Positions 1 through 7,135 of a DNA stretch of 47,851 nt are shown in pieces. The stretch comes from Deinococcales bacterium (GTDB lineage Bacteria; Deinococcota; Deinococci; Deinococcales; JAAFIG01): positions 1 to 47,851 of the forward strand of contig JANYHH010000098.1 in assembly GCA_025359505.1 (NCBI GenBank), in the 5' to 3' direction. The notes under the pieces are model-generated. The model was not told the DNA's origin and searched no databases. It worked only from the letters and a program-made list of their open reading frames with translations. Numbering within the stretch: the stretch's first letter is position 1; each line of letters opens with the position of its first letter. Position numbers and translations under genes: made by a program.

Positions 1-53
1 CCTTGACTTGCGACGCGAGGGCTATGACTGCCCAATACCGAAGGCTCGAAAAC

Positions 54-476
54 CTAACTCGCTGACTTAGCGTAATTTTGTAAAACGCGCTGCATATAGT
101 CATGTAACGTCGGCTCGAGTGGCTCCAAACTGCCATCTTCATGGCAGTACCGAAAAACACCACCTTCACCGGACAGGTCGATGGCGAAATAATCCCCACC
201 AATGTCCAAGCCAATCACGAATTTGTCGGCCGGCCACGGGCTGCCATCGCTCATCCACTCGATCTCTTCGTTCTCGTTCCTGACAAAACAGTTGTTTTCG
301 ATCAATTGCTCAGCGGAACCAAGAAACTCCCACTCGGCAGGAATGTAGCCACCGTTGCCACTGCCATACCCAGTCTCCAGCAGCGCTGTAGGAAACTCGA
401 GCATAAAGGCTTTGTAGGTGAATGGCAGAGTTAACCCAAGGGTTTTCTCAACTCGGCGTAATTCATCCAAAGTCAT
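54..476 (-). CDS. SMI1/KNR4 (SUKH) family protein
   Basis: The 140-residue protein has the SUKH pattern: an N-terminal helix followed by a Leu-Pro-x-x-Tyr-Lys segment (LTLPFTYKAF, about residues 15-24), a Gly-rich loop, and a central strand with FVIGLDIGGDYFAIDL (about 86-101). Known family: SUKH proteins are often immunity proteins against secreted or contact-dependent toxins, and some have other roles. No toxin gene is visible beside it, but the window ends 53 bp past its stop, so a partner could lie outside. The ATG is preceded by TACCTT six bases upstream, which fits a leaderless promoter, and GAGG overlaps the same stretch, so the mode of initiation is open. The family call is fairly firm; the biological role is not known. 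Confidence 0.8.
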   Translation of the reverse strand: MTLDELRRVEKTLGLTLPFTYKAFMLEFPTALLETGYGSGNGGYIPAEWEFLGSAEQLIENNCFVRNENEEIEWMSDGSPWPADKFVIGLDIGGDYFAIDLSGEGGVFRYCHEDGSLEPLEPTLHDYMQRVLQNYAKSAS

Positions 477-553
477 GTCCTCAAGGTAGCGTCAATGCTC
501 AAAAACAGCAATAGCGGCGCGAATACCTCCACGCCGCCTCGAGCCATTATGAT

Positions 554-1549
554 TTACTTGACTTGAATATCTGGCTTCAGATACAGGTTCGTGTAGAAAT
601 CCCCGCGCTTGACCGCACCAGTCAGCCGCCCAGTCGAGGTCAGCAACTCCAGAAGCGATTGCCAACCGTTCGGGTTACTGAAACCGAGTCCCTCGGTTTT
701 CGAAAACGGACTCTGGTACAGCGGCAAGCTCGCCTCGAGCACCGACAGGCGATCATCGGACAAGCCCTGCACGTATTTCTTCGCGGCATCAAACGCTACT
801 TTCGGCGCTGAGATCGTCTGCGCCAAACCGCGCTGCGACGCCTCTAAAAATGCCTTGACGGATTTAGATTCCTTCAAGCGCCCGTCCGTCGTCAGTACGC
901 CGTTGCCCGGCGAGCCGTTGTAACGCCCAGCCAAGATGACATTCAGCTTGATCCCTCGAGCCGCCGCGACCACGGGTTCGTTGTTGACGAAACCCATCGC
1001 CACGTCCACACGATCCGCCAGCACCGCCTCGAGCTGCGTGAAACCGAGTTCGGTAATTTTGACATCGCTTTCCTTCAAGCCTGCCGCTTTCAGCACCGCC
1101 TGCAAGCTCGTCCACGACGTGCCAAACTTACCGGGGATACCGATGTTTTTGCCTTTCAAGTCCTTGATGGTTTTGATGTTCTTATCCGCTTTACTAAACA
1201 AAGCGTTCGGCACGCTTTGGTACATCGCCATCACGAAGCGAAACGGCGCGGCTTTGGCGTCTTTAGAGCGCAGCAGCACCACGTCCTCGGCGTCACCGAC
1301 GACGAAATCCAACTTACCGGCCGCCAAAAGCGGGTATAACTCCGAGGTGTACCCGTGTTGGAACTCGACCTCGAGACCAGCGGCTTTATACAGCCCCGCG
1401 ACCTCAGCGACGTAAAACGGCGCGAATTGCACGTCCGGGATGTAACCCAGCCCAACCCGCAACTTCGTGGCTTGCGCCCCAGCACCAGACAGCAGCGCGA
1501 GGCTCGAGAGAACAACAACAGCCGCACCAGCAATGACTTTGAGCTTCAT
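554..1549 (-). CDS. ribY: Riboflavin ABC transporter substrate-binding protein, NMT1/THI5-like (RibY type)
   Basis: Secreted binding protein of the NMT1/THI5 fold: a signal peptide (about residues 1-25, ending AGAQA), then LRVGLGYIPDVQFAPFYVAE and the GxDFVVGDAEDVVLLR and NIGIPGKFG segments typical of the thiamine-precursor/riboflavin branch. By homology alone it would be called a thiamine-precursor (ThiY) protein. The FMN riboswitch in its leader argues for riboflavin instead, as in known RibXY systems. Start: ATG at 1549 has a GAGGG Shine-Dalgarno; the longer reading frame upstream is riboswitch RNA, not protein. Oddity: no RibX-type permease or ATPase gene is next to it; downstream is the SUKH gene. 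Family call firm; riboflavin specificity is inferred from the riboswitch. Confidence 0.88.
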   Translation of the reverse strand: MKLKVIAGAAVVVLSSLALLSGAGAQATKLRVGLGYIPDVQFAPFYVAEVAGLYKAAGLEVEFQHGYTSELYPLLAAGKLDFVVGDAEDVVLLRSKDAKAAPFRFVMAMYQSVPNALFSKADKNIKTIKDLKGKNIGIPGKFGTSWTSLQAVLKAAGLKESDVKITELGFTQLEAVLADRVDVAMGFVNNEPVVAAARGIKLNVILAGRYNGSPGNGVLTTDGRLKESKSVKAFLEASQRGLAQTISAPKVAFDAAKKYVQGLSDDRLSVLEASLPLYQSPFSKTEGLGFSNPNGWQSLLELLTSTGRLTGAVKRGDFYTNLYLKPDIQVK

Positions 1550-1556
1550 AGCGTTC

Positions 1557-1725
1557 CCTCTTTCATCCCGACTGACAGCGCACTCGAGTAAACGCTGTGC
1601 GTGAATACGGTCGGCTTCGGAATGACACCGAAATCGGGCGCGAGAGACAAATTTCAAGCGCTTCGCGGGCTACCAGCCTTGGACTGGATTACCGCCGGTG
1701 GGGAATTACACCCCGCCCTGAGAGG
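1557..1725 (-). promoter_or_regulatory. FMN riboswitch (RFN element)
   Basis: On the minus strand the leader shows conserved RFN pieces in order: CAGGGCGGGGTG (1720-1709), ATTCCCCACCGGCGGTAA (about 1706-1689), AGCCCGCGA (1671-1663), GATTTCGGTG then CATTCCGAAGCCGACCGTA (about 1635-1606), and AGTCGGGATGAAAGAGG (about 1573-1557). The closing P1 helix pairs CCUCU (1725-1721) with AGAGG (1561-1557). That 3' strand overlaps the GAGGG Shine-Dalgarno of the binding-protein gene, so ligand binding should hide the ribosome site. Translational control by FMN is thus the simplest reading. Identity rests on motif order and spacing; no covariance model was run. Confidence 0.93.
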
Positions 1726-1837
1726 CTTGGAGTGTAACTCGAGCGGCACGACGATTGTCCTCGAGTTTGGTGAAGACGGGTTTTGAATGCGGCTCGAGTT
1801 CAAGGCTCGAGATGCCTCTGGCATGGGGCTGCGCGGT

Positions 1838-1867
1838 CGTATGGGTGAGGCATGCCTCACCCATACG
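1838..1867. repeat. Perfect 30-bp palindrome
   Basis: Arms CGTATGGGTGAGG and CCTCACCCATACG flank CATG, so all 30 bases are self-complementary. It lies 40 bp past the stop of the LysM/NlpC gene and upstream of the FMN riboswitch. No U-run follows on the minus strand, so it is not a standard intrinsic terminator. It could be a termination or processing hairpin, a cruciform, or an operator. The rest of the 1550-1907 spacer is the riboswitch plus CTCGAG-rich sequence with no gene. Confidence 0.8.
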
Positions 1868-1907
1868 GGTCGTCGCTCACACATCTGAAAAATTCCAACC
1901 TCGAGCC

Positions 1908-3152
1908 TCAATCCTGCGCCCAAACCCGCCGCGCCCCCAGATACCGCGTCGCGTAATACCTCTCCTCGAGCCTTGAGGTGATGACTTTACCGGGGTTGCT
2001 GGCGGCGTGAATGAACTCGCCATCCCCCAAGTAAATCCCGACGTGCGAGACCGCGCCGCGCCCGAGCGTGTCGAAAAACACGAGATCGCCCGGCTCGAGG
2101 TCGCTTCGTTTGACCGCGATACCACTTAAAAACTGCTCGCGGCTGGTGCGCGGCAAAGTCACGCCCAACTCGCGGTAAACGATGCTGACGAAACCGCTGC
2201 AATCCAATCCACTGGCGCTCGAGCCGCCGTAAACGTAGGTCACGCCGAGGTAACGGCTAGCGATCTCGCGCAAGGCACTGGGCTGGGGGGTCGGCTCGAG
2301 CGGATTCGCGCTCCGTGTCGGAATCCGTAAACGCTGCCCAAGCGCGAGGCTGTCGGTCTGAAGAGCGTTATCAGTTTTGATTTGGTCGATGCTCAAACCG
2401 TAGCGTTTGGCAATGCTAAAAAGCGTGTCCCCGCTCTGGACAGTGTGAATCAGTGTCGGCGCATCTGGGTTACTCGAGGTACTTGTCATTGTCGGGTCTG
2501 GCTGATTACTAATGCTCGGCAGCGCTGCGCCTGACGGCATCACCAACGCCGGGATCGCTCGAGCGTCTTGCGGAGCGTTTGGCAGGCTAGGGGCTGGGCG
2601 CTCAGGGGCGGTCGCCATCTGCGCGGTGCTTGGCAGCGGCGGCAAGGCGTTCATGTCGGGAGCGAGTTGCAGCGCGGGGCTGGGAACGACAATCGGCGCG
2701 ACCGTCGGCAACACTGGGGACAGCACTGGATTTGAAACTGGCCTCTGCGCGGGACTCGAGGCTGGTGCTGAAACTGGAGCTGAAACTGCACTCGAGGAGC
2801 TGGCGAAATTCCACGGGATCAGCAGCTTCTGACCGATCTGCACCTCATCGCTGCTGAGTGCATTGAGCTGACGCACTTGCGCGACCGTGACCGCGTACAA
2901 CCGCGCCACGCCGTAGAGTGTCTCCCCTTTTTGCACGATATGCACACGCTCTGGAATCTCGAGGACTTGCCCAACGCGCAGGGCAGTGCTGCTCAAGTTA
3001 TTGGCGGCTTGCAGCGCGGCTGGCGTCGTCACGAAGCGCTTGGCAAGGCTGTAGAGCGTATCACCGGGCAGCACGGTGTACGGCGCGGCCAGTACCGCCG
3101 CCTCCAGCAGCAACCATGCGGTCACGGTGAGCGCCAACCCGCGCCAATTCAT
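1908..3152 (-). CDS. LysM-NlpC/P60 cell-wall endopeptidase
   Basis: Secreted peptidoglycan hydrolase of about 414 residues. After a signal peptide (about 1-24) come two LysM domains (YTVLPGDTLYSLAKRF; HIVQKGETLYGVARLY), a Pro/Ala/Ser-rich linker, a third LysM (HTVQSGDTLFSIAKRY), and a C-terminal NlpC/P60 domain. The catalytic Cys is in GLDCSGFV (about 318) and the His in SHVGIYLGDG (about 370), with a further His in FIHA. NlpC/P60 enzymes cut peptide stems of peptidoglycan, and LysM binds the glycan. Start: two nearby ATGs exist (3161, 3152). I chose 3152 because TAGCAT lies 7 nt upstream, matching the leaderless pattern of the window, while the 3161 ATG falls inside that hexamer. Confidence 0.93.
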   Translation of the reverse strand: MNWRGLALTVTAWLLLEAAVLAAPYTVLPGDTLYSLAKRFVTTPAALQAANNLSSTALRVGQVLEIPERVHIVQKGETLYGVARLYAVTVAQVRQLNALSSDEVQIGQKLLIPWNFASSSSAVSAPVSAPASSPAQRPVSNPVLSPVLPTVAPIVVPSPALQLAPDMNALPPLPSTAQMATAPERPAPSLPNAPQDARAIPALVMPSGAALPSISNQPDPTMTSTSSNPDAPTLIHTVQSGDTLFSIAKRYGLSIDQIKTDNALQTDSLALGQRLRIPTRSANPLEPTPQPSALREIASRYLGVTYVYGGSSASGLDCSGFVSIVYRELGVTLPRTSREQFLSGIAVKRSDLEPGDLVFFDTLGRGAVSHVGIYLGDGEFIHAASNPGKVITSRLEERYYATRYLGARRVWAQD

Positions 3153-3207
3153 GGCGGCCATGCTACTTCAGATCGCATGCGCCGGATCTTACTTCTGACA
3201 TGGCTGC

Positions 3208-4143
3208 TCACTTGCGAATGTACACCCCGACGCCGAACGCGATCTTGCGCTTCGGGTGAATCAGCACTGCCCCGCGCCACGCGAAGCCGACGCTCGAGCC
3301 GCCATCGAGCGCAATCGCGTCACGTGCCCCCAAGGCTTTCATCACTCTGGCCAGTTGCCGCAAGCTCAGGCGCTGCCGCGTGGACACGAAAACCAGTTTC
3401 TTCTTGCTGATGATCCCCACAGCCGTGCGGGCCGCCAAGCCCCAAATCGCTGGATCGGTGTAACCCTCGGCTTTCGGCACGGGATTGATCTTGCCCCAAT
3501 GGATCAGCAGCGGGCCCGTGCCAATCAACGTCTCCAAACCACGCGGGTTCGGGGAGTACGGCCGCAACCACAGTTGCACTTCGTTGTTTTTCGTGATCGC
3601 CAGTCCAGTCCGCAAGCGCCCGCGATTGAGGTAACGCCCGTTGTAAATTAAGTCCCCAACGGGGCTGAACGTGCGCGGGTGAAAATGCCCAGCGTTCAGC
3701 ACCGCCACCGCGCTCGAGCCGCTGACCAACGCATCGAACTGCGCCCCGCGCCTGAAGACATTCAGCGGTAACACCGGCAGCACGCGCACCTTCGGGTTTT
3801 CCAGATTGACGCGCACCACCTTGACGTACACACCCAACACCAGCCGCGACTCGAGGGCCACGCTGTTCGCGCTGGGCGTGGGAATTTTGACGGGTTTTGC
3901 GGGATTGGAGACCACGATATCGTTGGGTTTGACGCCCGCCGCTGGTTCCACGAATCCCAATCGCTGCGGCGTCGATGGTGGGATCAACACCGCCCGAGGG
4001 TTGGTGACGACTGGACTCGGCTCGAGTGACGGCGCTTCAGGCGGAATCGCTCGAGGGACGCTGGGCGCTGGGTCGGGCGGTTCGGAAAACGCGACGCCGC
4101 AAGCCAGCAAGACTGCAAGCACACCCACCCTGATTGGCGTCAT
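3208..4143 (-). CDS. Phosphodiester glycosidase (NAGPA/DUF2233) family, secreted
   Basis: About 311 residues. A signal peptide (about 1-20) precedes a Pro-rich stretch to about residue 85, then the phosphodiester glycosidase domain, recognised by VAVLNAGHFHP, TGLAITKNNE, GTGPLLIHWGK and the family hallmark AIALDGGSSVGF near the C-terminus. Family members hydrolyse GlcNAc-1-phosphodiester bonds, and many bacterial copies are uncharacterised envelope enzymes. It follows the cell-wall hydrolase region in the same orientation, with a 55-bp gap to that gene. Start: ATG 4143, with TAAACT 7 nt upstream (leaderless type); an upstream TTG in frame is less likely. The substrate here is unknown. Confidence 0.88.
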   Translation of the reverse strand: MTPIRVGVLAVLLACGVAFSEPPDPAPSVPRAIPPEAPSLEPSPVVTNPRAVLIPPSTPQRLGFVEPAAGVKPNDIVVSNPAKPVKIPTPSANSVALESRLVLGVYVKVVRVNLENPKVRVLPVLPLNVFRRGAQFDALVSGSSAVAVLNAGHFHPRTFSPVGDLIYNGRYLNRGRLRTGLAITKNNEVQLWLRPYSPNPRGLETLIGTGPLLIHWGKINPVPKAEGYTDPAIWGLAARTAVGIISKKKLVFVSTRQRLSLRQLARVMKALGARDAIALDGGSSVGFAWRGAVLIHPKRKIAFGVGVYIRK

Positions 4144-4150
4144 GGTTGAC

Positions 4151-4156
4151 AGTTTA
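4151..4156 (-). promoter_or_regulatory. -10 hexamer of a leaderless promoter (TAAACT)
   Basis: TAAACT is followed by seven bases and then the ATG at 4143. The distance places the transcription start at or next to the start codon. It is one of about twenty such sites in the window and decides the start of the glycosidase gene. Confidence 0.55.
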
Positions 4157-4229
4157 CGGGCCGAGAAGTCAGCCAAGCGTGAAATCGCGTCACTCGAGCA
4201 GACGTGCTATTCTCCCCAAGCGGTTTTTT

Positions 4230-4304
4230 GGGTGGCTAGCTCAGCGGTAGAGCAATCGCCTTACAAGCGATGGGTCGCAGGTTCGATCCCTGTGCCGCCC
4301 ACCA
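4230..4304 (+). tRNA. tRNA-Val (anticodon TAC)
   Basis: Complete cloverleaf: acceptor strands GGGTGGC and GCCGCCC (one U-G pair), D-arm AGCTCAGCGGTAGAGC, anticodon stem ATCGC/GCGAT around the loop CTTACAA (anticodon UAC, reading GUA and other Val codons), and T-arm GCAGGTTCGATCCCTGT. The CCA end is encoded at 4302-4304. An intrinsic-type hairpin follows at once. Confidence 0.97.
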
Positions 4305-4307
4305 GAG

Positions 4308-4337
4308 AATCAGCCCGTCTACAACGGGCTGATTTCA
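4308..4337 (+). terminator. Hairpin terminator after tRNA-Val
   Basis: Perfect 11-bp arms AATCAGCCCGT and ACGGGCTGATT around the loop CTACA, followed by a short T-rich stretch (TTTC if the last paired bases are included). It lies four bases after the tRNA CCA and should end or trim the tRNA transcript. It could also act on the opposing excalibur gene transcript. Confidence 0.75.
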
Positions 4338-4362
4338 TCTCGAGACAGTTTGACTCGAGATG
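4336..4362 (-). terminator. Inverted repeat built from two CTCGAG copies, 3' of the excalibur gene
   Basis: CATCTCGAG and CTCGAGATG form 9-bp arms around nine bases and abut the stop of the excalibur gene. A hairpin is certain to be possible, but no U-run follows on either strand, so termination is only a suggestion. Confidence 0.4.
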
Positions 4363-4566
4363 CTACCTCGGTTTGGGTTCGCACGCCCAACCGTTTTTGT
4401 TGCGATCCAGACTAAGGCGGTACGCGGGATGCGATTTCGCAACGCCGTTCGGGTAGACCTTGTTTAAGGCTTTGCAATTGGCAAAGTAGTTAGGTTGTCC
4501 CTTGGTCGGAGCGCTCAAGGCGAGGCTCGAGACGATCATGGCGGCGATCACGCACAAGGTTTTCAT
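4363..4566 (-). CDS. Small secreted excalibur calcium-binding domain protein
   Basis: 67 residues. A signal peptide (about 1-19, cleavage near ALSA) is followed by the excalibur pattern: YFANCKALNKVYPNGV, then SLDRNKNGWACEPK, with Cys residues and the Asp-rich DRNKNGxxCE loop. Excalibur domains are small extracellular domains thought to bind calcium through a DxDxDGxxCE-like loop; here the first Asp positions are partly replaced (DRNKNG), so calcium binding may be weak. The start at 4566 has AAAGG about ten bases upstream. A much longer frame upstream continues through non-coding sequence and is rejected. Probably cell-wall associated; function unknown. Confidence 0.85.
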   Translation of the reverse strand: MKTLCVIAAMIVSSLALSAPTKGQPNYFANCKALNKVYPNGVAKSHPAYRLSLDRNKNGWACEPKPR

Positions 4567-4637
4567 CGGTTGCCTTTCGTTGAACTGATTGCAAGCCGAG
4601 TGTAAGCTCGAGGTTGCCGATGGACGGTCAACACTTG

Positions 4638-4727
4638 GCTTTGCAGCCTTAAGCTTTGCAGCCTTAAGCGTTGCAAACTCGAGCGTTGCAAACTCGAGCG
4701 TTGCAGACTCGAGCGTTGCAGACCCGA
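4638..4727 (+). repeat. Six tandem 15-bp units upstream of the ABC ATPase
   Basis: Units: GCTTTGCAGCCTTAA twice, GCGTTGCAAACTCGA twice, GCGTTGCAGACTCGA once, GCGTTGCAGACCCGA once, then GCG. The array lies between the divergent excalibur and ABC ATPase genes, 26 bp before the likely -10 of the latter. The period is divisible by three and would read as five-residue repeats in frame with the ATPase, but no family member has such an N-terminal extension, so I treat it as spacer DNA. Confidence 0.9.
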
Positions 4728-4752
4728 GCGAACCGCCGCCCTCAAAAGCTGG

Positions 4753-4758
4753 CATAAT
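4753..4758 (+). promoter_or_regulatory. -10 hexamer (CATAAT) of the ABC ATPase gene
   Basis: CATAAT is followed by seven bases and the ATG at 4766, the spacing seen at other leaderless starts here. No clear -35 is visible; the region upstream is the 15-bp repeat array. Confidence 0.45.
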
Positions 4759-4765
4759 GCGCGGC

Positions 4766-6304
4766 ATGCAACACAATGCTCTCCTCGCCGTGGACATGCG
4801 AAACATCCGCAAAGCCTTCCCGCTGGTAGTCGCCAACGACAACATCACCTTTGACGTGCGCTGGGGCGAGGTCAAAGCCTTGGTCGGCGAGAACGGCGCG
4901 GGCAAGAGTACGCTGATGAAGATTTTGTACGGCATGCAAAGCCCGGATTCCGGCGAGATCGTGATTGACGGAAAAACCGTGACGATGAACAGCCCCAACG
5001 ACGCAATCGCGGTTGGTATCGGCATGGTGCATCAGCATTTTATGCTGGTCGAGCCGCTGACCGTCACCGAGAACATCGTCTTGGGTTTAGAGCCGGGGTC
5101 GGCGCTCAGCGTGGATTTCAAGACCGCGAGGGCCAAAGTAAAAGCGCTGATCGAGAAGTTCAACTTTGACCTGTCGCCAGACGCGACGATTGAAAGCCTG
5201 CCGGTCGGCTTGCAGCAAAAAGTCGAGATTCTCAAAATGCTCTACCGCGAGAGCCGCATTCTCGTGCTAGACGAGCCAACCGCCGTGCTGACCCCTTTAG
5301 AGACTGAAGAACTGTTCAAATTCCTGCAAAGTTACGCCCGCAGCGGCAATGCGGTGATTTTCATTTCGCACAAATTGCGCGAGGTGATCCAAGTCAGCGA
5401 TCAAATCTCGGTGATGCGTAACGGTCGGATGATCGGCACTGTGCCGACGCCCGGCATCACCCCCGCCCAGATCGCCAAGATGATGGTCGGGCGCGATGTG
5501 ATCCTGCAAGTCAAGAAGGGCTTGGCGCATCCCAAGGGTTCAGCCCTCGAGCTGCGCGGCGTCAGCGTCAAGCTGGGCAGCCAAAAAGCGGTGGTGAACA
5601 ACGTCTCGTTCACCGTGCACGCGGGTGAGATCGTCGGCATTGCGGGCGTCGAAGGCAACGGGCAATCGCAACTCGTCGAGGCGATCACGGGGCTGCACGG
5701 GTACAGCGGTGAGATTCTCTACGAGGGTAAAAAAGTCCATGGCGACGCCCGCTCGGTGCGGCAGGCGGGTCTGAGCCACATCCCCGAAGACCGCAACGAG
5801 CGCGGCTTGGTTGTGGAATACAGCACAGCCGAGAACCTAATTCTGGGCGATCACGTGACGCCGCAGTTCAGCGGAGCATTGGGACTCTTGAACTTCGCCG
5901 CAATTGAAAAGAATGCCCTCGAGCTGACCGAGGAGTTCGACGTGCGCCCGCGCAGCACGCAGCTTCAAGCCAAGGGTTACAGCGGCGGTAACGCGCAGAA
6001 GATCGTCGTGGCAAGGGAAATGAGCCGCGAGCCGAGGATTTTGATTGCAGCGCAACCCACGCGGGGCGTGGACATCGGCGCGATCGAATTTATTCACGAT
6101 CAGATCGTCGACGCGAGGGATCGCGGCTTGGGTGTGCTGCTGGTCTCGGCTGACTTGGGCGAAGTCATGAGTCTGTCTGATCGCATCTTGGTGATGTACG
6201 AAGGCGAAATCGTCGGCGAGATGCTGCAAGCCGACGCGACCGAAGAGAAACTGGGCTTACTGATGGGTGGCGGCGGCGAAGCGCACCCGCAAGCCGCCGA
6301 TTGA
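4766..6304 (+). CDS. Simple sugar/nucleoside ABC transporter, duplicated ATP-binding protein
   Basis: About 512 residues with two ABC domains. Domain 1: Walker [10 protein letters not shown] (41-49), [10 protein letters not shown] as a degenerate signature, Walker [11 protein letters not shown], and SHK in FISHKL. Domain 2: degenerate Walker [10 protein letters not shown], intact signature [14 protein letters not shown], and AAQPTRGVD replacing Walker B. This layout and the motif [18 protein letters not shown] are typical of YufO/NupO-like ATPases that energise nucleoside or simple-sugar importers. No permease or lipoprotein-binding gene is next to it, so its partners must be encoded elsewhere. 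CTCGAG is sparse here (two copies). ATG 4757, upstream and in frame, is possible; 4766 fits the -10 spacing better. Confidence 0.88.
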   Translation: MQHNALLAVDMRNIRKAFPLVVANDNITFDVRWGEVKALVGENGAGKSTLMKILYGMQSPDSGEIVIDGKTVTMNSPNDAIAVGIGMVHQHFMLVEPLTVTENIVLGLEPGSALSVDFKTARAKVKALIEKFNFDLSPDATIESLPVGLQQKVEILKMLYRESRILVLDEPTAVLTPLETEELFKFLQSYARSGNAVIFISHKLREVIQVSDQISVMRNGRMIGTVPTPGITPAQIAKMMVGRDVILQVKKGLAHPKGSALELRGVSVKLGSQKAVVNNVSFTVHAGEIVGIAGVEGNGQSQLVEAITGLHGYSGEILYEGKKVHGDARSVRQAGLSHIPEDRNERGLVVEYSTAENLILGDHVTPQFSGALGLLNFAAIEKNALELTEEFDVRPRSTQLQAKGYSGGNAQKIVVAREMSREPRILIAAQPTRGVDIGAIEFIHDQIVDARDRGLGVLLVSADLGEVMSLSDRILVMYEGEIVGEMLQADATEEKLGLLMGGGGEAHPQAAD

Positions 6305-6478
6305 TGCGCGATGCTCGAGCTACTGAGTTCGGTAACTTCAGGGTAAGAATTCGTCGCAATTCAGTGCGTTTGTGATGTAAGCGTGAGTTAACCGAATCAT
6401 GCCGTTATCAGTATTTAAACCACTCGAGCCGCTGGGGACTGCTGCACTGCTCGAGCGTGACCATGCTCGCTGCACCCT

Positions 6479-7135
6479 TCAAACCATGCGCTCGAGCCAC
6501 GCGGCGTCATCGGGCGCGGTGGCGGTCGCACCTGCTTGCGCGAGTTCGTTCGCACTGAGCCACGAAGCAATGCCGCAAACCAGCGTGCCGGCCGCTCGAG
6601 CGCTCTGGACGCCCGCGATGGAATCCTCGTGCGACAGGCAGCGCCCGGGCGCGACTCCCATTCACATTGCGCCGAGCGCGAAGGGTTGCGGGTCTGGTTT
6701 ACCGCGCTGCACGTCGCTGCCCAGCACTCGCACGGTGAACGCATCCTCCAGTCCCAGTGCGCCGAGCACGAACGCCGTGTTCAGCGCGTCGGCGCTCGTC
6801 ACCAGTGCGATGCGTTTGCCCGCGACTCGCAGCCACTCGAGGTAATCAAACAGCCCATTGACGGGATTGATTTGTCCAGCCGCCAATTCGCGGTACAGCG
6901 CCTCTTTTTCTCAATGCAACTCGAGCGCGTGAACTTCGGTGAACTCGCGCTCCAAAATCATTTGCAGAATCCACTCGGTCTTCCCGCCTTGAATGCGGTG
7001 ATCGGACGGCTCGAGGTCGTAACCGAATTTGGTTTTCAGAAACGAAAGCCACGCCGCGCCGTGAAAACGGGCGTTGTCGGTCAGCGTGCCGTCCATGTCA
7101 AACAGCACCGCACCGAATGAACTGTGAACTGGCAT
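6479..7135 (-). pseudogene. HAD-superfamily phosphatase (beta-phosphoglucomutase-like), two in-frame TGA codons
   Basis: One reading frame carries a whole HAD enzyme: motif I VLFDMDGTLTDN near the N-terminus, helical cap residues, motif II RIALVTSA, motif III region GKPDPQPF, and motif IV HEDSIAGVQSARAAG. Two TGA codons interrupt it at 6913-6911 (between LELH and EKEALYREL) and 6664-6662 (between FALGAM and MGVAP). Both stand where homologues usually have a charged residue, and both would arise from CGA (Arg) by a single C to T change. Frame is kept throughout, so this is either a young pseudogene, a sequencing error pair, or readthrough. Its ATG overlaps the stop of the MFS gene by one base (TGATG), indicating an operon. 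Confidence 0.8.

Noticed and set aside
1675..1740. Apparent TPP riboswitch piece (CTGAGAGG) on the plus strand
   Set aside because: No matching ACCTGA half follows, and the reverse strand gives a complete FMN riboswitch in the right place for the binding-protein gene.
4589..4765. Pentapeptide-repeat N-terminus on the ABC ATPase
   Set aside because: The 15-bp array is in frame, but homologues begin near residue 1 of the 4766 start and a promoter hexamer lies after the array.
4567..5025. Long N-terminal extension of the excalibur protein
   Set aside because: Runs antisense through the ABC ATPase and the tandem repeats; the real start has a signal peptide and Shine-Dalgarno.
6662..6913. TGA codons in the HAD gene as selenocysteine
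   Set aside because: Neither position is a catalytic Cys/Sec site in the HAD family, and no SECIS-like hairpin was recognised next to them; CGA to TGA change is simpler.
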